In this document: piece by piece, positions 42,781 through 51,245 of the stretch
Layout: the number at the start of each line of letters is the position of its first letter
Numbering within the stretch: the first letter of the stretch is position 1
Assembly (NCBI RefSeq): GCF_000378145.1
Contig: NZ_KB899279.1
Coordinates: forward strand, 233,064-297,063
Source: Saccharibacillus kuerlensis DSM 22868
Lineage (GTDB): Bacteria > Bacillota > Bacilli > Paenibacillales > Paenibacillaceae
DNA length: 64,000 nt
Direction of reading: 5' to 3'
The notes under the pieces: generated by a model
Databases searched by the model: none
What the model was told of the DNA's origin: nothing
Seen by the model: the letters and a program-made list of their open reading frames with translations, nothing else
Translations under genes and position numbers: made by a program

Positions 42781-43754
42781 TCAGCAGCGCCTCCTTCCTG
42801 AAACTCACGGGCCATGCGCCTCAGTGTCTTGTCCCGATCCAGCAGACCGATCACTTCATCACCGCGCCGTACCAACAACCGTTCCTCGACGGCAAAATGC
42901 CAAAGCAGCTCGCCCAGCGCGGTATCGGCTCTGACCGTAACCGCACCGTCTGCCACCAGACGACTGTCCGGTGCAAGCGGATCGGCCAGATCTTCAGCAG
43001 TTAACGCAGAAGCTCCAAATCCTTCCCGTCCGGCCGCATCGCCCAGAAATTCCCGAACGAAATCGTCCGCAGGACGGTGCACAATGTCATTTGGCGTACC
43101 AATCTGTACAACTTCCCCATCCTTCATGATGCAAATGCGATCGCCGAGTTTCAGTGCTTCGCGCATATCGTGCGTAACAAAGACAATCGTCTTGCGGATA
43201 TTTCGCTGCAGCTCAAGCAGGTCGTTCTGCAGCTTCTCGCGAGTAACCGGGTCGAGCGCACTGAACGGCTCGTCCATCAGCAGGATATCCGGGTCGGCAG
43301 CAAGCGCACGGACGACGCCTACGCGCTGCTGTTGGCCGCCGGACAGCTCGGCCGGACGCTTGTCGCGATATACATCCGGATCAAGCCCAACCATACTCAG
43401 CAGGTGTTCAACTCTCTTGTCACTTTCTGCACGCGGGATCTTCATCAGCTCCGGCACAACCGCCACGTTCTCCGCAATACTCATGTGCGGGAACAGAGCG
43501 ATCTGCTGAAGCACATAACCGATATTCCAGCGCAGTTCGTTCAGCTTGTAGTCGTCGACCGGGCGTCCCTCGATCATGATCCGGCCTCCACTCGCTTCGA
43601 TCAGCCGGTTAATCATCTTCAGCACGGTTGTCTTGCCGCAGCCGCTCGGTCCGATCAGCACGAAGAACTCGCCTTTTTGGATCTCGAAAGACAAGCCGGA
43701 CACGGCCATGCGTCCGTCATCGTAGATTTTCGTAATTTCTTCAAATGAGATCAT
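42777..43754 (-). CDS. Opu/EgtU-type ABC transporter ATPase
   Basis: 325-residue ATP-binding subunit. Walker A GPSGCGKTT, signature LSGGQQQRVGV, Walker B ILLMDEPFSALD and switch His in VFVTHDM. The C-terminal 80 residues form a shortened CBS-like regulatory region (LVADGAVTVRADTALGELLWHF, GDEVIGLLDRDKTL), as in OpuCA-type proteins that respond to ionic strength or nucleotides. First gene of a two-gene operon with the fused permease/binding protein. Confidence 0.9.
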   Translation of the reverse strand: MISFEEITKIYDDGRMAVSGLSFEIQKGEFFVLIGPSGCGKTTVLKMINRLIEASGGRIMIEGRPVDDYKLNELRWNIGYVLQQIALFPHMSIAENVAVVPELMKIPRAESDKRVEHLLSMVGLDPDVYRDKRPAELSGGQQQRVGVVRALAADPDILLMDEPFSALDPVTREKLQNDLLELQRNIRKTIVFVTHDMREALKLGDRICIMKDGEVVQIGTPNDIVHRPADDFVREFLGDAAGREGFGASALTAEDLADPLAPDSRLVADGAVTVRADTALGELLWHFAVEERLLVRRGDEVIGLLDRDKTLRRMAREFQEGGAAE

Positions 43755-43936
43755 AATTTTCTCCCGAGTTTATTGTCGTCGAATGCGGCTACCTGCGGCA
43801 TACTCTTCTCTAGGCCCCGCTGTTCTCCTATCAATACCCGAATGAGGCCGCTTGGTAATCACAGCCGAACAAAAAAGCGAAGCCTGCAATTTTAACATTT
43901 AACGAGGTCAGCACACCGACCTTGCGCAGACACAGC

Positions 43937-43967
43937 AAAGACCCCGAAATGGATATTCCGGGGTCTT
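43937..43967 (-). terminator. terminator after alkaline phosphatase
   Basis: GACCCCG...CGGGGTC hairpin with a short U-run on the minus strand (GGGGTCTTT), 95 bases past the stop. Confidence 0.55.
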
Positions 43968-44061
43968 CCGAACCAGCTTCGAACATGCTTATTTCAAACT
44001 AGTCCGAGCTTGAATATCAAACCTTTTTCGCATAAGCTGCGGATTGACGATCAAGACGCAT

Positions 44062-45720
44062 TTAAGGCAGCAGATCCACTGCGTCCTGTGGTACGAATAC
44101 TTCTACGCCATTGTTGATTACATTGCCCTGCAGCGTAACTTCATTGCCGTTCAATTCTGCCACGTTTGTGAATACCGGCAGACGCAGCGTGTTCTCGCCT
44201 TTTGTTACGACATAAACCGGGCTTGCCGCATTGCTGCTGTCGACTGTCCACTCTGCACCTTTTGCTGTGAACGCTTCTTCCGCCGGCACAAACAGCTGCT
44301 CGGTTACTGCGTTCAGATCCAGTCCAAGCGCCGATGCCATAGCCTTCGCGATGTCCGTGTTTTCCAGCAGTCCGTGCAGTCTCTGACCGTTCGGTGCGTA
44401 AGAATACAGTGTTACGTCGCCGCCCGTATGACCGCCACTTGTCCAACCGATGTGTGCACGTTGGCTGATCATCGGTCCGATCACACCATTCAGACGGCCT
44501 TCATCTGCCCGGCGAATGGCTTCAACTTCTTTGTTCGTCAGGTCGGTAATGCCGTAATACTCAGCCATCACCTGTTTGATATCATTGTTACTGCGTGGGC
44601 TCGCCAGCTTCGCTTCAACGCCTTCGCCTGTCAGCTTGGCTTTGAGCAGTGGAGCTGTAAAGGTTTCCAGCGGCTCCTCGTCGTAAGTGCTTGTTGTCCC
44701 ACGGTCGCCGATCGTGATTCCGCCGTTGCCGTGATCCGTTACCGCAATTACCATCGTATTGCCGTCTTCTTTGGCGAACTCGAGCGCTTCGCCGACCGCT
44801 TTGTCGAATGCATTAACGTCGCTGATAATACCCATTGGATCGTTGGCATGCGCCGCCCAATCCACTTTGCTGCCTTCGACCATCAGGAAGAATCCTTCTT
44901 CATTGCGGTCCAGCACATCAATCGCTTTTTCCGTCATTTCAGCCAGGCTCGGCTGCTTCGCCGGATCGCGGTCCATATCGTAGCTCAGTGACGTTTCCGC
45001 AAACATGCCCCACAGTTTGTCGGAAGTCGAAGCTTGCATTGCAGCCGGATCTTTTACGAGATCGTAGCCCATATCGTTAATGACGGCTTCCAGGTCGGCG
45101 CCGTCTTTACGGCCTTCCGGCTTGAAGTATTTCGCGCCGCCGCCAAGTACAACATCAATACCCGCATAAACCTGCTGCTTACTCAGAGCATCGTAATTGC
45201 TGCGGTCCGGATAGTGTGCACTGAAGGCTGCCGGAGTCGCATGCATAATTTCGGAAGTCGCAATGATGCCTGTCGCTTTGCCCGACAGACGTGCCGCTTC
45301 CAATACGTTTGCAACCGGTTTTTTCTCGTTGCCTGCGGCAATCGGATCCAGACCCGGCATTGTATTTTTGTCCGGCAGAACGCCGACGTAACCCGTATGA
45401 GACTTATGACCGGTTGCAAAAGCGGTTCCTGCTGGAGCGGAATCGGCGATCGCGGCATCAGAAGAGTATGTACGAACAAGTCCGCTCGCCATCTCGTCCA
45501 TGGCCAACGGTTGTCCGCCGTTATACCAGCGCGTCAGTGTCGTAGCGTCCATGCTCATGCCGTCCGGAATCAGAATGATTACATTCTCTGCTTCGATATC
45601 CGGGAGTACGGCTGCGGATGCTGCAGGCGCACCGATTCCCAGTGCCATTACCGCCGAGAGAGCCCCTGCCATCCAAGCCTTCTTGCCGTATTTCCCGCTT
45701 GCCGGTCCAACCTTTTGCAA
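44062..45720 (-). CDS. secreted alkaline phosphatase
   Basis: 552-residue alkaline phosphatase of the PhoA superfamily. A signal peptide (KKAWMAGALSAVMALGIGAPAASA-A) precedes the catalytic domain: metal-binding Asp in VIILIPDGMS, nucleophile Ser in AIADSAPAGTAFATG, then GKATGII, EGSKVDWAAHANDP, AVTDHGNGG and SGGHTGGDVTLYSYAP for the remaining metal ligands. The last ~70 residues form a stalk-like domain (TLRLPVFTNVAELNGN, GVEVFVPQDAVDLLP). TTG start with AAGGAGTGG upstream. Divergent from the NmrA-like gene. I saw no clean Pho box (TTnACA repeats) in the 235-base intergenic region. Confidence 0.92.
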   Translation of the reverse strand: MQKVGPASGKYGKKAWMAGALSAVMALGIGAPAASAAVLPDIEAENVIILIPDGMSMDATTLTRWYNGGQPLAMDEMASGLVRTYSSDAAIADSAPAGTAFATGHKSHTGYVGVLPDKNTMPGLDPIAAGNEKKPVANVLEAARLSGKATGIIATSEIMHATPAAFSAHYPDRSNYDALSKQQVYAGIDVVLGGGAKYFKPEGRKDGADLEAVINDMGYDLVKDPAAMQASTSDKLWGMFAETSLSYDMDRDPAKQPSLAEMTEKAIDVLDRNEEGFFLMVEGSKVDWAAHANDPMGIISDVNAFDKAVGEALEFAKEDGNTMVIAVTDHGNGGITIGDRGTTSTYDEEPLETFTAPLLKAKLTGEGVEAKLASPRSNNDIKQVMAEYYGITDLTNKEVEAIRRADEGRLNGVIGPMISQRAHIGWTSGGHTGGDVTLYSYAPNGQRLHGLLENTDIAKAMASALGLDLNAVTEQLFVPAEEAFTAKGAEWTVDSSNAASPVYVVTKGENTLRLPVFTNVAELNGNEVTLQGNVINNGVEVFVPQDAVDLLP

Positions 45721-45955
45721 ATCGATCCACTCCTTCTGTATAGTATTGAAGCCTTTATCAGTGTAGAAAGATAGCGTTTGCGCAATATTAAGACTATTTA
45801 CGATTTGTGTAAAAAAACCCCACCTTGCTCTATTCCTTAATTTGTCGAAAGTTGAAACCTTGTCGGCAGAATCGCATAATAGAAAGGAGAACCTGCTCTG
45901 TTTGCGGAGAGGTTCGATTGTCGAATTTTCAGGATGTATATAGATGGAGGGTCAC

Positions 45956-46600
45956 ATGAATCAATCCAAGCTCATCGCCGTGGTCGGCGGAACCGGCAGC
46001 GTAGGGCGTTATGTCGTCAGCTGTGCGCTGCAGCAGGGTTACCGGGTTCGGATGCTCGTCCGGACCGTACGGAGTATGCAGCTGCCGCCGGAAATGGCTT
46101 CCAGGCTGTCCATCGTTCAAGGGGACGTTATGCGCTTCGATTCGCTGCGCGAGCTGCTCAGCGGATGCTCGGCGGTGATCAATACGTTCGGACGGCCGCC
46201 GCAGGAAGAACCGATGTACAGCTCGGTTACGCGGCAAATACTCGAAGAAATGGAGCGCGCGGGCATACGCCGCTATATCGGCGTCACCGGCTTGTCGCTC
46301 AAGCTGCAGGGCGACCACAAGTCGCTCGGCGGGCGCGTGGTTTCACGCATGATGCGATCACTGCATCCCCAATTCGCTCAGGATCGGCTTCGGGAACTCT
46401 CCGTGCTTCAGAACAGTTCCGCGGACTGGACGCTTGTGCGTCTGCCCGTCGTCAAGGAGGGGCAAGGCGGATACACCATCAAATCGGATCCCAATCGGAT
46501 GATGGGCAACCGCATCTATAACGGAGAAGTTGCCCGGTTTCTGGTCAATCAGATTGATAAACCCGAATATATACGGCGCTGTCCGTTTATAGGCAGTTGA
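45956..46600 (+). CDS. NAD(P)-binding NmrA/SDR-type protein
   Basis: 214-residue atypical short-chain dehydrogenase. The N-terminal Rossmann motif VVGGTGSVGRYVV is followed by RMLVRTVRS (phosphate-contacting Arg, NADP preference), VQGDVMRFDSL and AVINTFG. RRYIGVTGLSLKL stands where the catalytic Tyr/Ser would be, and the Tyr-x-x-x-Lys motif is not evident. This suggests an NmrA-like sensor or an isomerase rather than a classical reductase. The ATG at 45956 sits five bases after GGAGGG. Divergent from alkaline phosphatase. Confidence 0.82.
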   Translation: MNQSKLIAVVGGTGSVGRYVVSCALQQGYRVRMLVRTVRSMQLPPEMASRLSIVQGDVMRFDSLRELLSGCSAVINTFGRPPQEEPMYSSVTRQILEEMERAGIRRYIGVTGLSLKLQGDHKSLGGRVVSRMMRSLHPQFAQDRLRELSVLQNSSADWTLVRLPVVKEGQGGYTIKSDPNRMMGNRIYNGEVARFLVNQIDKPEYIRRCPFIGS

Positions 46601-46684
46601 ATGAATAGTCTTCAAATGCACGAAGAACGCCAAGAACTATAGGAACGCAGGATAGACCTTGCGGAGAAAAGGAGGATAAACCCC

Positions 46685-47665
46685 ATGGATTTCGTGGCGA
46701 TCGACTTCGAAACAGCCAACGCCAAACGGGCGAGTGTCTGTGCGGTCGGCCTGGTAGATGTGCGGGACGGACAAATTGTCGACGAATATTACACACTCGT
46801 CAATCCGCATGACGACTTCGATCGTTTCTGCATTGCCGTGCACGGCATCACACCGGATCAGGTCGAGAATTCGCCGTCTTTCACCGATATCTGGCCAGAG
46901 CTGCGCAGCCGGATCGAGAACCGGATTCTCGTGGCGCACAATGCTTCGTTTGATATGAGCGTACTTCGGCGCAGTGCAGAAGAACATGGACTCGAGCTGC
47001 CGCACATTCAATATATGTGCTCGTGCCTAATGTCGCGCAAGATCTGGCCCGGCATGCCCAATCATAAGTTGAACACGGTGGCGCGCGAACTGAATCTCGG
47101 CGCTTTTAAGCATCACGACGCAATCGAAGATGCGCGTACGGCCGCGAAGATTTTCCTCCGCTGCTCCGAAGCGGGGAACGCCTCGGACTGCAGCGGGCTT
47201 GCCGAGCGTTACGGCTACCGAGTCGGCCAGATTTTGCAGGACGGCAGCCACGTTTCCTTCTCGTCTTCGGCACCGAAGGGCATCCGATCACGAAAAGGCC
47301 CATCGGCGCAAACACCAAATACCAAATCCGCGCCTTACGCGCCCAGCGATTCAGCTGATCGCAATAACCCGCTGTACGGTAAACGGATCGTTTTTACCGG
47401 CCGGATGAGCGGGCTGAAGCGTGAAGAAGCGTATCGCCGGGCGGCAGAACTCGGCGCGCTCTGCACCGAATCGGTCGAATGGAAGACCGATTACGTTGTG
47501 ATCGGCCGCAGCGATTATGCCAAATACGCCGCAGGCGGCTATATTACCGGCAAGACCCAATCGGCCGCTCGACTCGCTGCCGCCGGCAGCCGGATCCGCA
47601 TTCTGTCGGAAGACGAGTTTGTCGGCCGATTGAATGAAGCTGCGGAGGAGGAGCATGATGGATAA
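46685..47665 (+). CDS. DnaQ-like exonuclease fused to BRCT domain
   Basis: 326-residue protein. Residues 1-165 are a DEDDh 3'-5' exonuclease: VAIDFETAN (Asp7-x-Glu9), VAHNASFDMSVL, and KHHDAIEDARTAA for His and last Asp. After an Ala/Ser-rich linker, residues about 230-320 form a BRCT domain (LYGKRIVFTGRMSGLKREEAYRRA, TDYVVIG, RILSEDEFVGRL), like the C-terminal domain of NAD-dependent DNA ligase. The combination implies DNA repair or processing of specific ends. GGAGGATAAACCCC precedes the ATG. The following membrane-protein gene overlaps its last codons. Confidence 0.9.
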   Translation: MDFVAIDFETANAKRASVCAVGLVDVRDGQIVDEYYTLVNPHDDFDRFCIAVHGITPDQVENSPSFTDIWPELRSRIENRILVAHNASFDMSVLRRSAEEHGLELPHIQYMCSCLMSRKIWPGMPNHKLNTVARELNLGAFKHHDAIEDARTAAKIFLRCSEAGNASDCSGLAERYGYRVGQILQDGSHVSFSSSAPKGIRSRKGPSAQTPNTKSAPYAPSDSADRNNPLYGKRIVFTGRMSGLKREEAYRRAAELGALCTESVEWKTDYVVIGRSDYAKYAAGGYITGKTQSAARLAAAGSRIRILSEDEFVGRLNEAAEEEHDG

Positions 47666-47912
47666 GCGCAAAAAGCAGCTGCGCCTGCAGCAGAAAATGA
47701 TATTTGACGTTCTGTTTGTCATTCTGGCGATTGCCGCTATTTTCTTTTTTGAATTACACACATTCCCGGCGATCCTGCTGCCGCTTCTGCTGGCCGTGCT
47801 GCGCGGCTACACCTTCTTCGTCAATTTGCGCCACTTTCGTCGGCTGTCTGCCGAGATCCGCAGCGAGCAGCGCCCCAAGAGTCGGTTGTACGAACGCGAG
47901 GAAGAACTTTAA
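47658..47912 (+). CDS. small two-helix membrane protein
   Basis: 84 residues: a basic N-terminus (DKRKKQLRLQQ), two hydrophobic helices (MIFDVLFVILAIAAIFFFEL and FPAILLPLLLAVLRGYTFFV) and a highly charged tail ending EREEEL. The start overlaps the exonuclease stop by eight bases, with GGAGGAGG upstream; an ATG one codon earlier is equally possible. Terminator follows. Function unknown. Confidence 0.7.
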   Translation: MDKRKKQLRLQQKMIFDVLFVILAIAAIFFFELHTFPAILLPLLLAVLRGYTFFVNLRHFRRLSAEIRSEQRPKSRLYEREEEL

Positions 47913-47943
47913 TATTTTTTATAAGCGGACCATGCTCCGCACC

Positions 47944-47981
47944 AAAAAAACCGGACCGCTTCATCGAAGCGGTCCGGTTTT
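47944..47981 (+). terminator. terminator after exonuclease operon
   Basis: AAACCGGACCGCTTC / GAAGCGGTCCGGTTTT with a 3-base loop and runs on both sides. Confidence 0.92.
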
Positions 47982-47983
47982 CT

Positions 47984-48040
47984 TATTGGCTGTATCTTTT
48001 TATTGATTGTATCTTTTTATTGGCTGTATCTTTTAATCGG
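47984..48040 (+). repeat. three copies of a 17-bp repeat
   Basis: TTATTGGCTGTATCTTT repeated three times with small changes, between the terminator and the P-loop gene. Confidence 0.75.
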
Positions 48041-48076
48041 TTATGGGTATGAGACTTTTTTTGAAGCGAACCAAGC

Positions 48077-48709
48077 TCAGGCTTGACCCGCCGACACGGA
48101 CATACTTTCCTGCGCCGTTTCTTTGTCCGCGTAAATAAATTTTTCGACACTGATGATATTCTCTTCCAGCGTGCCTTCGGAATTATCGAAATACAGGATC
48201 GAGTTCCCCGGCAGATCCCACAACACTTCCGTACGCTGCATCCGCTGCACAAACAGATCCCAGTTCGCCAACTTCCATTCATCGGCTTTGTGACCGCGTT
48301 CCGCGATCCGTTTTTTGTACTGGGTCATATCGCCAAGATAAACATAGATGACTTTGACTTCGACGTCGTTCACGGTTGCGCCGATCTTGGCCAGCTCCTC
48401 GTGAATCCAATGCGGGTTGCGAATCTCGCTTGTGAACGGTCCGATTGCAAATACGTCAGAACCCAGTTCCAGATTTTCCAATGCTGTGTCCATAGTCAGA
48501 CGGTAGCCGAGATCCCGGCACAATTCCTTATAGGCCTGCGAATCCCGATCGTGAGGATCGTGTCCTGCGAGCGTCATGATCTTCTCGCTGGCCGGACGAG
48601 ATGCCGTATCCATATCGAGAAAAACCGGATGTTCCTTGATTGTAATACCTTTAGCGATTGTCGTCTTGCCGCTGCCGGCTCCCCCTACAAAAAATACCAG
48701 TTTGCGCAT
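48077..48709 (-). CDS. P-loop AAA-type ATPase/kinase
   Basis: 210-residue P-loop protein: Walker A VGGAGSGKTTIAKG at the very N-terminus, then PVFLDMDTASR, a segment FAIGPFTSE and a lid-like KKRIAERGHKADEWKL resembling adenylate-kinase-like zeta-toxin/kinase folds. It probably phosphorylates a small substrate, not identified here. The ATG at 48709 has GGGGAG upstream; the longer frame to 48745 has none. It stands alone. Confidence 0.78.
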   Translation of the reverse strand: MRKLVFFVGGAGSGKTTIAKGITIKEHPVFLDMDTASRPASEKIMTLAGHDPHDRDSQAYKELCRDLGYRLTMDTALENLELGSDVFAIGPFTSEIRNPHWIHEELAKIGATVNDVEVKVIYVYLGDMTQYKKRIAERGHKADEWKLANWDLFVQRMQRTEVLWDLPGNSILYFDNSEGTLEENIISVEKFIYADKETAQESMSVSAGQA

Positions 48710-48818
48710 GTTATTCTCCCCTTCAATCCCTAAGTTCAATGTCATTTTATTTAAGTCTCATTTTAACATAATCAATCAGAAATGTTTTAAGATTTGTCCT
48801 TCAAACTCATTTTCGCAC

Positions 48819-48852
48819 AAAAAAAGAAACATCCTTCTGCTAAAGGATGCTT
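48819..48852 (-). terminator. terminator after coiled-coil gene
   Basis: CATCCTT / AAGGATG hairpin with U-rich tail TTTCTTTTTTT on the minus strand. Confidence 0.8.
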
Positions 48853-48864
48853 GAACCTTAAATT

Positions 48865-49215
48865 CTAATCACGAAGGTCTTCTTTTAACCTATTCAAATC
48901 TTGTCCCAGATCGTTAAGATCATTACGCACCAGGCCATTATCCTGCTTCAAGTCGGATAAGCCTTCGTTTATTACTTTAAGATCCTGAACAAGATCTGCC
49001 ATATCTTCTGTCAACAAGCTCTCTTCGCGTCGTTCCGACAACTGATTTTTAACCGCCTCCAGATTTTGCACCAACTTCTGCATTCCTTCTGATGTAACGT
49101 CCATTCCCTGTGCTATTCTGCCCGCAGTCTCGCACACATTCTGTAAGTTTGACTCGATTTGCACCAGCGTCGACTCAATCCGTTTAAGCTGCTCACTGTT
49201 ACGTCGGTTGTTCAT
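48865..49215 (-). CDS. coiled-coil protein
   Basis: 116 residues that are almost entirely heptad-patterned helix (LKRIESTLVQIESNLQNV, LVQDLKVINEGLSDLKQD, LNDLGQDLNRLKEDL). No membrane segment or catalytic motif. The repeating DL/NDL pattern suggests a homo-oligomeric coiled coil. The ATG at 49215 is preceded by GAGGAGA; the longer frame lacks a site. Monocistronic with its own terminator. Function unknown. Confidence 0.7.
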   Translation of the reverse strand: MNNRRNSEQLKRIESTLVQIESNLQNVCETAGRIAQGMDVTSEGMQKLVQNLEAVKNQLSERREESLLTEDMADLVQDLKVINEGLSDLKQDNGLVRNDLNDLGQDLNRLKEDLRD

Positions 49216-49305
49216 ATTCGACTCTCCTCGCCTCGTTTTGAAGTCCACTTACTTTGAAGTCCACTCCTTTAAGACGATGCTTCATAGATAAAACTTGCGG
49301 ATTAT

Positions 49306-50121
49306 TCAAATTCTAAAAAACTTTTTCGCCGCTTCCGTCGTCTGCTCCATCACGTCTTCAACCGTTCGTCCGGTACATTCTGCAACAGCCGACGCGATAT
49401 GCGGCAGATAGGCAGGTTCATTGCGACCGTCCTTCGGCTTTGGTCGCAGGTCCCGCGGCGTCAAGAACGGCGCATCTGTCTCGATCATCAGACGTTCCGG
49501 CGGGATCAACCGCACCAGCTCGCGCAAATGCCGGCCTCGGCGCTCGTCGCAGATCCAACCGGTGATCCCAATGTGCAGATCCATCTCCAAGTAAGTGCGC
49601 AGCTCCGGCTCACTGCCAGTAAAGCAGTGTACGACTGCCGGCAGTCCGGTCGGCTTGAAGCGGCGCAGTATCCGCGCGAAGTCTTCGTGTGCATCGCGCT
49701 CATGCAGAAAGAGCGGCATATCCAGTTCTACGGCCAGTTCTACCTGCTTCACGAACCATTCCTGCTGCATATCGCGCGGTGAGAAATCGCGGTTATAGTC
49801 CAGCCCGCATTCGCCGATGGCGACCACTTCGTTTCTCGACGCAAGATTTCGCAGACTTTGCAGCGTCTCTTCTCCGCAGCTCTTGGCGTCATGCGGATGA
49901 ACGCCGGCGGTCGCGTAGAGACGGCCCGGATAGCGACCGGCGTACTCTGCCGCCGATTCGCTGCTCCGCACGCTCGTTCCGGTAATGATCAGCGGCGTTA
50001 CGCCCGCTTCCGCAGCTGCCTCGACTACCTGTTCACGGTCGCTGCCGAATGAACGATGCATCAGGTTGACCCCGATATCGATCGTGTGACGCGAATTTAC
50101 GACAGAATCCAAATTTGTCAT
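49306..50121 (-). CDS. tatD: TatD-family metal-dependent DNase
   Basis: 271-residue TIM-barrel hydrolase. Strands carrying the metal ligands are visible: IDIGVNLMHRSFGSDREQV (the TatD-specific version of the first motif), TAGVHPHDA, AIGECGLDYNRD, LFLHERDAHED, VVHCFTGSE and MIETDAPFL. The N-terminus resembles E. coli TatD more than YcfH-type paralogues. It degrades single-stranded or damaged DNA (3'-5'). It lies 152 bases upstream of the convergent-free KptA gene and shares its direction with the RNA-repair genes, but probably has its own promoter. Confidence 0.9.
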   Translation of the reverse strand: MTNLDSVVNSRHTIDIGVNLMHRSFGSDREQVVEAAAEAGVTPLIITGTSVRSSESAAEYAGRYPGRLYATAGVHPHDAKSCGEETLQSLRNLASRNEVVAIGECGLDYNRDFSPRDMQQEWFVKQVELAVELDMPLFLHERDAHEDFARILRRFKPTGLPAVVHCFTGSEPELRTYLEMDLHIGITGWICDERRGRHLRELVRLIPPERLMIETDAPFLTPRDLRPKPKDGRNEPAYLPHIASAVAECTGRTVEDVMEQTTEAAKKFFRI

Positions 50122-50273
50122 GCCGAACAGCTCCCTCTTTCCTTATCTTATCTTTCCCTATCTTTATCTTTCAACCCTTCATTGCGTAAGATCCAAGTCC
50201 CATGCGGCTCCAAGACGACCGCTTATTTCGGCCTGCTTCCTCCTGCCCTCTCCAGGCCGGTCAGGCATTCCAA

Positions 50274-51029
50274 CTAGTCGCTGTACGTTTCGTCCACCGC
50301 CAACACGCTTGCCGGAATACGTTCGGCCAACCAGACGCCGCTGCCTGCATCATAGAAAATGATACCCCCTTCACTCGCCGTCTTCGTGTCTACGGTCAGC
50401 ATAACCAGCTGTCCCCGCCGCCTTCCGGCAAGCGCCGCAAAGTGCGTCTCGCCCGACAAGTGTACGTACTCACGCCCCATTGGCAGTAGGCCATGTTCCA
50501 TAATGGACGACAGCGCATGTTGATTCGTACCGTGGTAGAGCACGTCCGGCGGCGTACCCTGCGGATACGTCAGCCTGCCGAAGCTGTGACCGTAGCGCGC
50601 TCGGATGCGCGGTACGTTCTCAAAGACGGACCTTCCGCCCTGAGGCTCTGCTCCCTCTTCTCCCATACCTCCGACTTCTGCCGCCGCTCGCTCCGAACCA
50701 CCGACCGTTTGCGTTTCTACAATCTCAAACCGCTGCTTGTCGGAACGCCGCACTACACCTCGGACATCCTCTTCTGTCGTTTCTTCGTAACCGGTACGTC
50801 GGCGCACCGCCGCCAACAGTTCGTCCAGCCCACACGATCCATCTTCCGGATCGAGACGCAGTCCAAACTCTTCGGGCTCATGGCGCAGCATCAAGCTCAT
50901 CAGTTTGCTCAGCTTCTTGTCGCGCTCAGCGGCCACTGGCCGGGAAACCCCGCCCTGCCTGCGCGTGACGATGCCTTTTTCTTCAGCGGCGTTTGCCGAT
51001 CCTCCAACTTTCTTTTTCCCTTTGCCCAT
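50274..51029 (-). CDS. kptA: RNA 2'-phosphotransferase (Tpt1/KptA)
   Basis: 251-residue Tpt1-family enzyme that moves an RNA 2'-phosphate to NAD+. Core motifs: KLSKLMSLMLRHEPEEFGLRL (the N-terminal Arg-His pair), KQRFEIVE, DVLYHGTN, GREYVHLSGE and VMLTVDTK. A basic ~35-residue N-terminal extension and a Gly/Glu-rich insert of about 30 residues before SVFENVPRIRARYGHSF make it longer than the ~180-residue norm. It lies next to rtcB (51246), same strand, though a hairpin at 51126 separates them. Bacterial KptA has no agreed substrate. Confidence 0.9.
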   Translation of the reverse strand: MGKGKKKVGGSANAAEEKGIVTRRQGGVSRPVAAERDKKLSKLMSLMLRHEPEEFGLRLDPEDGSCGLDELLAAVRRRTGYEETTEEDVRGVVRRSDKQRFEIVETQTVGGSERAAAEVGGMGEEGAEPQGGRSVFENVPRIRARYGHSFGRLTYPQGTPPDVLYHGTNQHALSSIMEHGLLPMGREYVHLSGETHFAALAGRRRGQLVMLTVDTKTASEGGIIFYDAGSGVWLAERIPASVLAVDETYSD

Positions 51030-51125
51030 ATTTATTCTCCTGTCTGCTTCTTATACTCTTCTTTCCATTTTAATCGAAGCATAATTGTAACGCACACCGC
51101 ACTCCCCTAATAAGGAGGCAAGACA

Positions 51126-51158
51126 AAGCCGGCCTCGCCCGTTTCCGGGGAGCCGGCT
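51126..51158 (-). terminator. hairpin between rtcB and kptA
   Basis: AAGCCGGC / GCCGGCTT stem with a GC-rich loop, about 90 bases after the rtcB stop on the minus strand. The U-run is weak, so termination may be partial. Confidence 0.55.
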
Positions 51159-51245
51159 TCTTGCTGTTGGTTTTCTATTCTTATGGTTTCCTACTCTTAA
51201 TGGATTTCTTATTTCTGAATCGACCGCCCGCAATAGGTTTTCCGC

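Noticed and set aside
45721..45955. Possible Pho box upstream of alkaline phosphatase
   Set aside because: Only single TTTAC-like motifs are present, not the spaced TTnACA repeats needed for PhoP.
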